The notes below the pieces were generated by a model that saw only the letters and a list, made by a program, of their open reading frames with translations, was not told where the DNA came from and did no database searches. A stretch of DNA of 64,000 nucleotides from Strongylocentrotus droebachiensis (Eukaryota; Echinodermata; Echinoidea; Camarodonta; Strongylocentrotidae): positions 83,766 to 147,765 of the forward strand of contig JAVYIG010004955.1 of the NCBI GenBank assembly GCA_035222895.1. The letters run 5' to 3'. Below, in pieces: positions 24,301 to 38,375 of the stretch. Position numbers and translations under genes: made by a program. Numbering within the stretch: the stretch's first letter is position 1; every line of letters begins with the position of its first letter.

Positions 24301-27300
24301 ATTTAACAATTGTATTCAGGTATAGAATACCCACGGTTAAGACAATGGAAGAAAAAAATATTAAGACGACTCGTACATATTTTTATGTAAATTCTTAATA
24401 ATACAAATAGTTAGATCAATAAAATAGCGCAGTTATTTAATGAATATACTCTATTGCGCTGTGATGAAAACAAAAACTCAAAACTAACAGCGCTACTTTA
24501 TAACTGAGTATATTTAAAACGTATATATTTAGTACTGAGTAAATGAATTGAAATTAAATGAAATTGAAGAAATACAGAGAATCATCAAAATTATCCTAAT
24601 TGTTGGTGTCAGGTAAAAAAAAAGCTGTATATCCTGTGTAGCTAAGAACTTGTGTTGGGAATAATTATGAGTAAATCAAAAGTATTTTGCATCCAATACT
24701 CCAGATTTTACTTGCCATATATCTTTAATGACGAATGGGCCTACTCTTTTAAGCTACCAATCATAGTTACATAAAGTAATAACTATGCTAATATCATTGG
24801 CATTTCTACGGTTTACTAAAATAATGTTACTACACAACGATTATTTGAAACTCAACGACGTACAAGCATGCGTCCAGACATGAGGAAATTCCACGACCAC
24901 ATGGATATACTTCTTTGTGCATTCTCTACGAAAATTTCAATCACCCCTCCCCCCTCACATCTTTTTCATACTCCATCTCCTGCACTTCAATTGAAATGCT
25001 GGCTTGAAGTTAGAAATTTGATACTTTCAATACTGTAGCAAATCGGGCAGCATAAATATTTTCAGTCGCGTATGAGAGGAACGGACCCGAGGCTGCAGCT
25101 TGGACGAGCTGAAATGTAAATAGAGGAGTCTTTCTGTGCCCCTCAACGGCTTGGTTCTTTCCCCCTTGATCGCATTCTTTACATTGCAGTGTACCCCTCG
25201 TTTAGGAGCAGTGGCGTAGATACACAGGGGCACGTGCCCCAGCACATTGAGAAAAAAAAGAAAAGATGAAAAAATAGAACAAAGGGAGAAGGGAAAAGGA
25301 ACATAATAATGGGACACCACAACCACATTCAACATCCCTTGTTGGTAGACTTGTGAATTCTGATTTTATCAACCTTGTAAGACTGATACCCCCACCCCCT
25401 TCGTGTTTCGACCCACACTGCGCCAACGAGCAAGGGGATGCTCAAGATGTACTTGTACTCCAGAAGTGTTGCCCAGGAGTGTTGATTATTTTCTCAAGGC
25501 AAACGCGGTGTACCTTATATATAAAAATATAAAAATATTTATCATGAGGTGCATCAAAATTAATTCCTTGTGACATATATTGAAGTAAATCTGAATTGGG
25601 AAAGGTTATCAAGACCCGTTTCCCACTATTTTTTTTCTTCTTGTCACTTTTGTTTCGGGATTGTGCCCCCTCCTTTTACAAAATCTTGAATCCATTCCAT
25701 CCCTGCTCTTCTTAATCTCCTCACAACACTCTCATCATAATGAAAGAAACAAAGATCATGAATCGAAATAGTTTAACACGGGTGGAAATGGGTACATCAG
25801 GGTTTTCATTCTACATGCGACGTCACGATAATCGTTGATTTATTGAGCCCAAGCCAATGAAGCCATATAGGGGTCATGTTCAATCATGAGCCGTGGAAGC
25901 CGGCAGAATTATTCCCATAATTGGAAAATGCCATCGGATCGCGACTGGATTTATGTGCCAAACGGAAGAGGAACTGAAGAGGAGGCCTCCAAACGACCAA
26001 GAAAATGATAAAGGTGCATAATGTCGCTGAAATAAAATGAGGCCATCAACAGTCTGACAAAATTGCGCGGAGAACAAAGATAATCAATGAGACAAATCAT
26101 AATTACTGAATCGTGAATGATTTGCTGCTTTATGCTGTTAACATCCATTCGCTTTTTATAAACTGGACAATTATTCATGAGACAAGGTAGTACAAAACAT
26201 TTTAATTAACGATCGATGACATGTTATTAAGTTTATGTTATGTAAGCGAAGACGAAGAGCATGAAATCCCTGTCTGTCTCCAAATTTGACCTCAGCTGAC
26301 CTAAGATGTACTTTATGAAGAAGACAACAAAGGAAATGCATATCAAGTTTACAGAAAGGCATCTTATTCCCTATGAACACACATAAACACCCCCACACCA
26401 TTACATACATACATACACACGTAAGCCGAAAGAAAATGAGAGAATAATATAAAATATCCACAAGTAAAGTACAGGTCTAAATTAGCAGTGTTCTCTCTTG
26501 GTATATAGATTTTGATTGCCATTCGCCGTGATAAACGGTTGGTTTTATTAACACTGAAAAGCAAAACTGATGGAGGCCTTCAACTAAATGGCGCCTCTGT
26601 GCTACTCAAATGGCGTCAAACTCATGAGTGGACCGTGTGAGATAATTTGTCGTAATCATGGTAATATAGGCCTACACAGATAATACGAGGTTGACAGAAT
26701 GTAATGTCAAAGTACTGGCGTTGTGATGATTCTTGCAAACACTGCATGCCATTTAAGGAAGAAGAAAAAAAACCGTCTTATTTCGAAAAGCATAATGTAC
26801 TCATATTCCTATTAATTATTTAAAAAAGTTATAATCAATCAATTACTGTTGATTTTCTTGGCTTGTTGTTTCTTTGTCTCCCAAACTAATCACACATTAC
26901 ATTTTTTGTTTCAAATATTTAATACTTTTGACAAGATGCAAGTTTTATTACAACGCAGAAAATAGACGGGTTGTCATGAGCAACGAGTATGAAGGAACGT
27001 ACTTTGTGAGGAAATTAAATAATTACTTTTCATGAAGGCAACGATGGCAAGATTGAAAAGAATGGAAGACTTTATTGTATGTTATTCATCAGAACGGTGC
27101 ATTTAAGGGGAAATTAGAATAATTCACTCAAATAAAACAACTAACGTCATTGTTTCAGCCTACAAATACTTTCAAATATTTGCTCAAAAACGCCCCTCGG
27201 GAGAAAAAAGAAGAAAACGATTTCGATCTTCAGAGATTCCTAACGTTTTAGCACATTCCCTCGGCTCCATAGTATAACGTTTCATTCTGATTATCATGAT

Positions 27301-29043
27301 CGTGAAGGAATTTAGCTTCGCTAAGCACTCTATTATTCCTTGCTTATTCATAATTTGTCAGAATGCAATTTTACCCCAAATCGGTCAGACGACCTGAGTT
27401 ATTAATTTCTCGAAACGAGCTCAGATAACTATAATCCGAAATAATATTCAAGTCTAGGACAACGCGGGAAATTAAGAAATGCCTTTGATGTGCGCACTAC
27501 ATGAAAGCGGAAACGCTTTCGAAAGATAATTGTACTCTTTGGTTAAAAAGAAAATGTTGGATATCATTGAAAAATCAAATAGACCGCCGAGTTTTAGATT
27601 ATGATCATCTAAAACGTCGCTACCTAAATGAGCAAGTGGTCGTCTTTCTGCAGACTGCTCAGTTACAAGTATATTGTTTCACAAGACGGGAGGATCGTCC
27701 AAAAAGTCGGCTACCAATATCCTCATTTTGAAACTGGAGCAGCATAATATTTAGCGGAGACCAGACATATTTGAATGTCTTTGACTTCTATGTTAATGAC
27801 GTATGGGGCATAGAGCCAATGTCAGCAGAATGGCGAGGAGACGCTAGTCTAATGAACTAGCGGCATATGATATACTGAACTTAGTTATGTGCCCTGCTAT
27901 CTGCCCTCATTCGAAGAACGGCGCCCCTCATCCACGCTGAGGCTGAGACGAATAAAAATAAAGGGATTATTTTACCTTTTAAAGAAATTCAAAGAATAGA
28001 CAGAGATGATGAGGGTCAAAATATTGAGTAATCGAACGTTCACAAATTCGGGGTTTTAACTTAATTTCATCCAGTGATAAAACAAATGAAATCAGCGATT
28101 ATCAAATCATGATGATATACCAGTGAATTCATTTTTATGAAACTTTTACAGAAAAAATGTTTACATGACTTGTAACAGATGAACATGGCAAATACATCAA
28201 TAGTTTTGTCCCCCCAAAAGGAATAACATTGAAGTAAAATGACTCTTGCGTATTTTAAGGAATATCACTTTATGTGACTGTTGCATCTGCACAGTTTTTT
28301 GTTTATATGGTAGATGACCATTTCGTGAAACAAATCGAATTTGCCTACTTTTTTGCGAGGACACCGCGGAAAATTAATATCCGGAACGGAACTTACAAAA
28401 TAATGAAAAATACTTCACTAGTAGATAGAATATGTGCAGTTAAATGTATTCCTCTGCCAGCAAAACCCAAACAGTTCTGAATATTCCATTTGGGCCTCCT
28501 AAAAGGTCACATCGTTTCCCCCCTCTGCGATTATCTTGACTCAAGACAATGTAAATGTCTTCGGGGTATGTGCACTTCAAGATATCTCAGAAGTATTTTC
28601 AATCGTTTTCAGCCTCCAGGTATAGCGATGTATTTGTGGAGTTTAGTTAAGGTTTTAGTTGGGCGCAGGGGAGTCATTTATTCAACATCATGCCACTACG
28701 AGGATGTTAAAACGCCCTGAAGCTAGCGGCAATTTTTGCTTGCACTCTGTAAGATGGATCTGCTGGCTCCGGAATAGCTTAGCATAGTAAAGTAAATAAG
28801 TGATAAGTTCGGCCATCATCTCGGCACCCCTGGATATCAGCGAATCAAGAAATGAATGGAACGATGAAGGTGACATATAGTCTGCGAGACAAGACTCTCG
28901 TCTGATATTTTAGCAAATTAGAGCGCAGCGTCTCTTAACCAAGCTTCCTATAGCTGCGTTGATATAACTAACGGCTACATTACACGACCTACAGGAAGTA
29001 ATCTACATTCTTTTAGTAATGACCTCGCACAGCTCGTTAAGGC

Positions 29044-29226
29044 CGTTGGCGTTGCATACTATGCGTCATTCCGCTTGCGCCAGTACCAGCGCTAATATAG
29101 ACTATGAAGGTAATTTTCCTATACGATAATATTATTCAGCGCAAAGGTTTGCGGTGTTCATTCTTCAATCACTTTTGTACGATGCCATTCTCATGTTGCG
29201 TCAAAGACCGCACAAGCCACTGACGC
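29044..29226 (-). repeat. Diverged dispersed repeat, copy B
   Basis: This is the inverse-orientation partner of 6530-6709, about 183 bp. On the minus strand it reads GCGTCAG, TTGACGCAACATGA, CATCGTACAAAAG, ATTAGCG in the same order and similar spacing as copy A. GCGTCAG/CTGACGC words continue to about 29240. Just to the right is a short GCCAGATTA repeat (29305-29327). Confidence 0.65.
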
Positions 29227-32139
29227 AGCCCCGCGTCAGAAAAATGACGATATCGTCTACTGAGAGCCAAAAGGACGTTTACGAAGAGTACTTTACATAT
29301 ACGCCAGATTACGCCAGATTAGATTAGCCCATGCAAGAAGTCATCAAACTTATGTGGTATTTTCAAACGATTTCCACCCTTTTCTCTCATCTCCTCCTCC
29401 TGAGCATGTGTTTTCCCTCTCTTGTCACTCACCATCTTCACTTTTCAGAGTGAGATGGAGATGAGATATTTCTACTCCATCCATTTTCCCAAATCAAATT
29501 TCAAATAACACTCCAATGATTTCCCCGTAGTGAAAGTTGCATCGATATCTGAAACATGAGTGCTTTTGAAATCACAAAACGGTACCTCCTGTTGAAGCAA
29601 CAATGCATAACATATTCTCGAGGGGTTATTTGAATAATAAAAGATGTGTACATCGGAAAGGATTTCTGCAACAGTTCAATTATATGAATTGTGCCATTTG
29701 CAACTCATTTCATTACGGGTATACCTGTACAGATTTTCAAAATAGTCCACCATCAAATAAACCTTACGGTACCTCTTGAATACTATTTCATTGTGAGATT
29801 ATGTGTATTTCATAAACAGTAATGATAATGTTTCATGAACAATCAGCAACTTTCATTGTCGCTTGAATTGTCTTATTATGCACACAAAACATTATTGGTT
29901 CAAATTTTCTCCATCACCCTTTAAATCGTTACCTATAAGAAGTACTACTTAATAATTATCTCCAAGTATTCCGAACCGAGCGATTTGCCCCTCCCCACCA
30001 CTCTCCAAGGAATATGACAAAGATCTCTATTGCTGAAATGTGACAAAATGAGGGCATCACAAAAGCTCAATGCTCAACTATCATCAGAGACTTTATTCGG
30101 AGCGATAAAACTGCCATGACAGATATTCCCTGAGCTCGAGAGCAGAAATGAAATAAATAAGGTGACGATACAAATCTCACAGATCCAATCATAGGATTTA
30201 GGTGACGGGTTAGGTGAGGTTAAAAGGATTTCTTCGCCTGCAAGTGACGATGATTATAGACTGCCATCCATCATTCTCTCGCGAGGTCGAAACATTGAGA
30301 AGAAAAACTATGATAGATTCATGGCAGAAAGGAGATGGTGTAATTTCTTTGACCTCACTGTGTGACGATTGTAAAGTGAATCGTGTCAGGAGAAATTATG
30401 AGATTTATTCTCAAGATGAGAGGAGATTTGAGCTAGTTATGCTCATTACTGGTTATTCATTTTAAGTTATTGCAAAGACAAAAAGTTGCCTAGGGACTTT
30501 GGGAAAGCATTTTACGAAAGCTGGAGACAAGGACAGCCTTTTTTCATTTTGCAAAAATGGGTTACGTAATATCAGAAATATCTGATAACGTGTTCATGGC
30601 GCTTGAATATAATGATGCCCGTGAAATTTCGAATGGCGGAGTCGGTAGGGCCGCTGGAAGCGAGTCAATTGGGGTTTACGAGAGCGGCGTCATTTGAAGT
30701 CAAGCTTTGTCGTCCTAAGAACCATGAATTCAATTAATAAATGTAATTTAAAGAGTATCACTCACTGACTTCTCGGTCTCACATGGGAATGGGTTGGCGT
30801 AAAAACAAAATAACGTAAAACTCCCTTGGCATGGGGTAACCCCTATAGGTAAGCCACTGTGTTGGTTGAGCTCATGAATTTGATGATAATGTGCTTGGTG
30901 CTTGAAGTCTAAATCTATCGCGAATTTTCCTCAAATAACACTAAAGATGTGTTTTCTCGGAAATGCAAGCATTCCAAATAAATTCATAAGAGTTTTACTT
31001 GATCATGAAAGGGATACCCAGCTTGGAAAAAGCAAATAAACTTATCATTTCAATTATATCAATACTAATTTTAAGCTCTCTTTCTAGAATAATCAATATA
31101 ACAAGTTTTTTAAATTCATTGGTTTTTCAACAAACAATTTATCTCATTGAAGAAAAGAACTTTCACTTACATCCAACTCACTATCGAATCTGTTTCCCTC
31201 ATATTTATTAATTAAACAATTTCCTGATCATATCTAATTTTATCTATAGATCAAAACTGTCATGAATGTGAATTAATCATTCTATCAAATATATGCATGT
31301 AGTTTAAATCGCAATCAAATCACCAGTTACATTACCGAATAAATTTAAGTGGAATCTTTTCAGATGATATGCATCAATGAGACATATTTCACCGTTAAAA
31401 GCCAACGGACTTTCACAGGGCATTCAAATTCCAAGACCACTTTCTTTGTCATGACAGAAATCATACCTTTTTATATTAATTTCGCTTCTCCAGGAGGAAT
31501 CGCCCAAGACCTAATGCTTTTAGAATGTACGCATGGTGAAACTGCCTCCAGATATAATCACTGGTATAGCTGAAAACATAAAGCAGACGAGAAGAAAAGC
31601 CCCTAGAATGTCTCTTTTCATTTCTACCGGTTCCATTTATGGCACATAACGTGTTGCTAAGTATCCAACGAGTCAAATTAAAGCCAGAGGCATGCACTGA
31701 CTCACCGCAAATGCACCTGAAAAAGGGAACACCCCAACATCTTTCCACTGCCGAATGTTTCTGGTATAACGAAACGATAGGTTTTTTAAAGCACGAATAT
31801 CGCAAACTGCTCTTTATCACAGGATATCATGCATCGTATAAGGACCCAGTATAAATGTAGGAATATCCCCTTGATATCAAGAACGAAATGTATCATAAAA
31901 AACCAGCCTTGGCTACAGATGAGTGGGATGGAGAATGGTATAGAGTAGACCCAGCCCCTTTACGTCCATTCAAATGCAAATGGCGTTGGTGACGAAGAGG
32001 ATAACACATTATGAAGATGATGGTGATAAATAACAATAATGATAATTTTGTCTTCTTTCTTTTTTATCAAGGTTAGCCAAATCAATGTTGCACTGCTCTT
32101 CCGGAGGGTCATGCACTCATTATCACTTCAATATTGTAT

Positions 32140-32271
32140 ATACAAATACACTTGAGTCGAGAAGAAAAGTAGGCAAAGTCCCTGCCAAGGATGTAAGCAC
32201 AGAGCGAAGATCGAACCCGAGACCTCTCGTGTAAGAGTAAAGAGCCTTCACCAATACACTACGGTGCTCCC
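32140..32271 (-). mobile_element. tRNA-derived SINE-like element
   Basis: Read on the minus strand it begins GGGAGCACCG. It then has an A-box-like TAGTGTATTGG (complement at 32251-32261) fitting TRGYNNANNNG and a B-box-like GGGTTCGATC (complement at 32209-32218), about 35 bp apart as in tRNAs. Downstream is a body containing GGCAGGGACTTTGCCTAC and TCTCGAC, resembling the body I associate with marine-invertebrate tRNA SINEs. It does not fold into a functional tRNA. The 3' end is not sharply defined and I found no target duplication. Confidence 0.65.
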
Positions 32272-35200
32272 AAAATGACGACAACGATGAGGATGGTGAC
32301 CTAAAGTACATACACTATTCCTACATTCAGGACACATGCTCAAAATATGTTTCAAACTAGCTTAAATCCACGACACTGATTGGAAGGCTTGATGTAGCCC
32401 TAAACGATCAAGGGCCTACCAGGGTCATGATTTGTATTAACAATTCATAAAGGAAGTGTGGACGTGCTTTAAAGAAGTCTAGCGAGGTTTGGGGGGCTTG
32501 GAGTCCGCACGCCTCGGAAATTGGTCTGATTAAAAGCGAGGTAGGAATTCCCTCCAGGTTCAAATTAAGAAAGGAAACCGGATCGCGCGATACATTAGTG
32601 GTGCCATCTGAAATCATATGTTACGCGTTCGCCCGTTTAGTATCATTTTGTGTGGACATGTTTTCTGGCAGTTCTCTCCATACATGAGCAGTCAGTTGTT
32701 TTTGAATGTGTGCGAAATGAAATCTCTCTATTTGAATATATCTTAGATATATCTTTATGCCCAAATGAAGTAAGAGACCAGTCACTTTGTTAATAAGTCA
32801 TACGCATAACATTTAGCAGATTATTCCTTAATATGCCTGAAGTTTTAAGACAATTAAATGTCTATTCGAAATGAATAATAATCAGAATCATTATACCAAA
32901 GTCAAAATATGAAATAGTCGACCAAAATACCATCTCAAATTAAGCTGTTAAGATACAGAATATGATTTCCATCCACTCGTTGTCATCAATAGATGATATT
33001 ACCCTATTACAAAGTAGCCCTCTTTCTAGTTCCTGTAAAACATGTCAAATAATTCGCAGTAGTCACACCCCTGATTAATGTTTCTATACGAACAGGCACT
33101 GTTTATCCGCTACAAGCAAGGCACGTCAGCGGTAGATATGAAAACACCACACAGATCATTACGGGTGGTATCAATTACCAGTACATTCGCTACTGGAAAT
33201 TTGATATCCGAATAATATCAGCACATCGTGACATGCAGGCCTAATAAGTGATATCGTGAAGAACGGCTGAACATGTTTATTTCAAAAGAAAAGTGTAAAT
33301 GGGCAACATTGTCTAGCACATAATCGGTATCAATTTGCTATGGTTATACCAACTTCCGAGTGCCAGTAATATAATAATATAGTAATACGAACTATTTTGA
33401 TATTTTAAACAATATTTTTGTTAATACCATTTTTATAAGAATTATATTTCTACCTAAAATTCATAGGTTAGCATATCACTGCGTGGCCCTCTATCCCCGC
33501 CCCCCCCCCCCCACCGGTTGCAATTCACGATATCATTGGCTAAATGAATGACGAAGTTCGTATCAGTTGATGCTTAAAGATATAGTTTTTACGATCCTGT
33601 TACATTAACAAATTTCAAAGTCATTCATGGTTCAAGCTGAACCGGTAATGGGGCGACAATGTTAATTACATCCGACCTAGATACAGAAATTAAAATGGCG
33701 ACCAATGCAACCCTAAAGTAGAGCCACGTTTCATAATACGCACCATGTAGCCGAGTAATTAAATATACTACCTCAGTTCATGGTAGTTATGTGAGCATGT
33801 TTACAAACCGTTTCCTTCAATTAAGTATCATTCTGGCGTCATCAAAAGTATTTTTGCTGCATCTTCATCCCCAAAATACCTCTAAATGCTTTACATAGCC
33901 CACATCCATAATTTTGAGACAATATATTTAGAGGTGCACTGTGGTGAAAAGATCAGTATGCTTATTCGTAAACTTCTGACCGGAATTTGCATTCGAAATT
34001 GCACCCGTAAGACTCATGATTATCGCCTGGTCATGTTGTGAATTATTGATATGTTTTTCCTGGTCTCTGAATTGAATTCACAATCAAGTTAAATGGACCA
34101 CAGCTGTTTGCAATATTAATACAGGCCCATTGATTCGGTTGGTAGAGATATGACATGAATAAATGAAATGAACTGAGCTAAAAATATGTAAGATTTATTA
34201 ACCTGCTCGCATTCTTTACAGATGGCTTATTTCAAGTAAGAGTCAAAAGGCGTTATGTTGACGGGTACGGTAATAACGCAGTTATAACTCTTACCAATGT
34301 ACTGTAGGAACACAGCATACAGTAGTACGGTATTCCTGAAAACATGTTTATATATGCATTGCATACAGAGGTGGAGTCTGAGAGGGCTTGGGAGCTTAAA
34401 AATGTGAAATTCCGGGAAGAAAATCATTCCAAAATGTTTTGGCTCCCTATTTAAGCCTAACGTTATTAATTATAATTATCAAAGACAGTCCTGGAATATT
34501 TTCCTGCTATATTAATGATTCCTTATTCTATATAGAATCGCAACCATTTCAGATGCTCATGGGGTAAAACGGCATCAAACCTCGATAAACAAGTCCCTCG
34601 GATAATGATTGAAAATCGTAGGTCGTCGGACAGCTCAGCTACAAACACATGTATCAAAAATATTACTTGCATCTGGCATAAAATTTCCTCGGCAAAATCC
34701 TATACCCTAGATATCAAGATATTAAAGAAACATCAAGGACTCTAAATATTTTACAATAGAGACGGCAACTTGTAAGCACTCTAAACGAATGTTGCAATAC
34801 TATCAGAAGGAGGAAGTGAAGAATGATTGTCAGGAGCACGCAGATGGATCAGGACTTCCTGTCATGTTCGGATAAAACCCTCTCTTTCCGTATCATCTTA
34901 CATTAATGCAAGGTTGCTTTCATTCCCTGTTAATGCAACGATGGGAATGGGACGTATCATGTACTAGCGGGAACAAAAGCACTCGGAAACAGATACGTGG
35001 GGGATGTCCTTGATTTCATATCCAACCTGGCTCGCCAAAGGGGACTCCCCTTACTTCACGTGCTTTGGAGGACACTCCGAACACTTGTGCAGTGATGACT
35101 AGCCACCACTTACGAGACTTACATTCATATCGCGAATGTAGATTACGTGTATTTGCGCGGCCACTTTGGAAGAGTCGCTGAAAGTATTTCGCTGGCAGTA

Positions 35201-35836
35201 TTATGTCATTCTTATGGCGTTGGTTTGAATTTTTTATTTGACAGTTGACGATTCACCGTGCCCTCGGTAACGATTTCAATAATTAGTAGAGATCCGTTTT
35301 ACGCCACCATAACTGCAGTGACTATGACTGAGTCATCATGGATAGGGTATGATCCAGCATTGATATACCGTATCAAGTAATTATACCTAATGGCGAATGC
35401 ACTAGTTGAATAGATGGAGCCGAAGAATACAGTCATGACAATCATATTTAAAATCCTCGAATTCATACATCGTATATTGCAATAACACAAGCAGAATTTA
35501 AGAAGAAAATGCAATTATTATACCGCTCATGGCAAGAGACTTGTGTCATTAGCTTCATAGGGACATCAATGATAACATTACAATCAAATATTAGTTTGGC
35601 CATTAACGTTACCCATTGTAATGATTGGATTATTATTTGTCATGATGTTATAATGATCTTTGTCTTTATTTACAAAAATTACCTATATTAAAATGATAAA
35701 AGTCATGAAGTACGTACAGAAACAGATGTCTAATAAGAAATATACTACAATATACAAAGGGTGAAAAAAGTATAATATACCTCATCATACTCATGGCCAT
35801 GAAAACAGGATTAATACAGATTGTCCATAATTGGCT

Positions 35837-36039
35837 GGTGGCGCCAACCACCCGTCACGTGACCGCGTGACAGCAGCCAATGACTGAATCAATTAGCCGT
35901 ACTCTAGATTCGTGTGGAAGACGTGAAACATTCGGGAGGTTTTCATGAGATCTTGAGCGACTCATAATTACCACCTATCTGTCAATGTCGTGATGAACAA
36001 CCAGTGGAATCATCAACTGCCTCCCAAGAAATCTCAACA
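35837..36039 (+). promoter_or_regulatory. Candidate promoter / 5' leader
   Basis: The block holds GGCGCC (35840-35845), the perfect palindrome GTCACGTGAC (35854-35863; a bHLH-zip/USF-type E-box) and CCAAT (35877-35881), all within 45 bp and unusually CpG-rich for this window. Downstream is a leader with an ATGAACAAC upstream frame of 16 codons ending in the TGA that overlaps the ATG at 36040. No TATA or initiator is obvious. This is inference from motifs only. Confidence 0.3.
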
Positions 36040-36090
36040 ATGACAAAGCCAGATTTGACGCCATTTTGGTTGGTGCCCCCCACGATAAAG
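36040..36090 (+). CDS. Possible first coding exon of an unidentified gene
   Basis: An ATG with A at -3 opens 17 codons (MTKPDLTPFWLVPPTIK), which run into AAG/GTATTG, a usable splice donor in phase 0. It includes a YY1-like CGCCATTTTGG (36059-36069), often found just downstream of metazoan start sites. It follows promoter-like motifs within 190 bp. I do not recognise the peptide, it has no signal peptide, and I could not find a partner exon. It may equally be chance. Confidence 0.2.
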
Positions 36091-37176
36091 GTATTGGTGT
36101 GTTGAATTCATGGTTTATCGATGAGCGCAATTTGGAGTTAATGATTTCTAATCACTCTTTAAATTCCCTGTTGCAGATGTAGATTATGTTGTTAGGACTG
36201 CAAGCTTTGACACTTGCATGTCATTCGGTTTAAAGTACTTGAGGTGCATGCCAAGTGTTGAATTTTTCCCCTGTTTTTGTTTGTGTGCGTGTTTGTGAAC
36301 GATGAACTAAAAAGAGGTAGCCCTTATGTCATCTAAATATACCTTCAATATGTCAAGGTGTAGCCTACAGGCTAATTAGTTTTGTTATATCATACAAGAT
36401 GTTATTTGCATGAAATGAATCGTTTCATATAAGCCTAATTGATTTATTCAAACTAAAATGCATCGAGTTTATTAGTTTAAAAAGGAATTACAGAGTATCT
36501 TCTGAGCATACAGATATATACATAAATATATTGACTTTTCAACAACAACAAATCCCAATCGTGCTTATGACCTATACATAAGTATTTTCTTTTTGTACCG
36601 TTGTACTATGACAAAACATTTAAATCTTGTCAAGTGAATGCACGTCTATATAGGATCCATTTGCAGTTATGTGTTAGATTATCTTCTCAATCCCCTTGCA
36701 ATGCCTCTACCCCTATTTTATTCTTTCCTCCTCTATGCCTTGAATGGATGAGAATAAACACATACAAAAAAAATTCCCGCGGGATGCTTTGTCGGCTATC
36801 GGCACTGAAAATTAGTAGACCGATCTTCCTCAATGAAAAGGAATAAAATACGAGTAAATAACAATGGAGATGATTTAGAAACGACGGCCTCGATCCAACT
36901 CCAGACTGTAATTATCCTACCAAACAAGCATAACATGAATTCAAACGGTTTCTTGTAATGTTCAGTGACACTTTTTGTTAATGTTACCATTAATTTTCTT
37001 TTTTGTAGGGTATCACTGACAGGGATCGTTTGTGGTGTACCTTAGAGAGTCAGAGGAATGTGACTCCTTTTATCCAATTTATACAATACATTAGCAAATG
37101 ATTCAAAAGGCTTTCCCTATGCTTCCACGCACATTGTTCACACACCTCTCATTTCTCTACACTGAGTTCTTTTCAT

Positions 37177-37226
37177 GTGTGCGTGTGCGTGTGTGTGTAT
37201 GTGCGTGTGTGCTGGATGTGTGTATT
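37177..37226 (+). repeat. Imperfect (TG)n microsatellite
   Basis: TGTG runs interrupted by CG and CTGGA over about 50 bp. This pattern is prone to Z-DNA. Confidence 0.85.
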
Positions 37227-38039
37227 TTGGAGATTTACAAACGTTTATATTAAGATCTGGGCCCTGCACCATAACAAGTTACGATTAACTGTATCTCCCT
37301 AAGATTAACTCCTTCAATCAATAATTATAACGTAAAATAAAAAGTACTTTATGATTAATTTAAAGTCATAAATAGATTACAGCAAGATTACAGCCGAAAA
37401 ATAGATATTCACGATTGCTTAAAAAGTCTAATTTCATGTCGCAAGGCCCAAAGTTTACGTCTGAGTACTTGGTTCAACTTAATCATCCCAAAGACGTGTC
37501 TTTGGGCCCGAATCAGGGTCTGTCAGAGGCAGTTTAGAGGTGAAGAAAAGCCCACCACTTACTACATGATTATTAGACCTATTCAAATCTTCCTCCTCCT
37601 TAACCATAAGTCTTAAATAGCAACTTTGTTTTAGACTTCGCCATAGCCTAATACATCTTGAAAATTGAATCCATTGTAACTAAGAATGCCGCTCATTGAT
37701 TTGAAAGTCATTCATATAGCTCTCATTATTATGCAGAAGATAGCGTAATCCAATCATGCAAGTTTGTCTTATTTTGGGCAATGCTCCCATAGATAAAGCT
37801 ACAGTACAGAGATCACTTATGGAATTAATAATTCGAAATAGGAAGTACTCTACTGCAGAAGGCACCCTAGCCCAACGACCTAGGGACATCACCGGGTTCA
37901 TCGTACTTTTTTGTTTTCAAGCCATAGTCATGCATTATGGAACATCGGGAGTACCTTTTCATGCAGTCTTTTCCTGATTTGTCGCAACCGATTTTTCTCC
38001 ATTCAGAACCAATTGAAAAGTCATTATTGGAGAATATAT

Positions 38040-38375
38040 ATAGGAAGAGAGATAAGAGGTTAGGGCGAGGTGAGTCGAGGGAGGAGTGATGAGGAGGGGG
38101 AAATGGGGGAAATTGAAAGAGAAAAAGAGCGAGAGGGAAACAGAGTGAGTGAGAGAGATAGAGAAAGACATATAGAGAGAGGGGGAGGGTACATGACATT
38201 GAGATGATGCAGAGAGAGACCCACAGAGGGGTGTCTATAATATAGGAGTAACGGGGGAAAGAGCAAGATGATAAAGGAACGAAAAGAACTGAAAAGGGGC
38301 AATTGGGAGAAAAGGTAAGAGGGTGACAAAGAGAGAGAGAGAGAGAGAGAGAGGAGGGGAGGGGGGGGGGAGAAA
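38040..38375 (+). repeat. Long polypurine tract with (GA)n core
   Basis: About 330 bp strongly biased to A and G on the plus strand. It has an uninterrupted GA run at 38331-38353 and a G run at 38361-38370. The complementary strand gives long Ser/Leu/Pro-rich frames, which are composition artefacts. Confidence 0.85.

Larger units (their letters stand above)
12997..32139. other. Non-coding DNA, central-left block
   Basis: About 19 kb with no frame showing a recognisable domain or plausible exon structure. It holds a possible worn hAT-type element (13179-13454), an 18-bp-paired hairpin at 13565-13586, poly-A at 17641-17657, AAT and ACT triplet arrays (18600-18665, 19497-19610, 19638-19659), an E2F-like site at 21297-21308, a motif cluster near 24038-24112, a possible hAT-type end at 25209, and the second copy of the dispersed repeat (29044-29226). 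I see nothing specific elsewhere. Confidence 0.55.

Noticed and set aside
25209-25430. CAGTGGCGTAGATACACAGGGGC as the left end of another hAT-like element
   Set aside because: The best right-hand candidate (near 25415-25427) does not form a matching terminus and no 8-bp duplication was found. It may be a solo end only.
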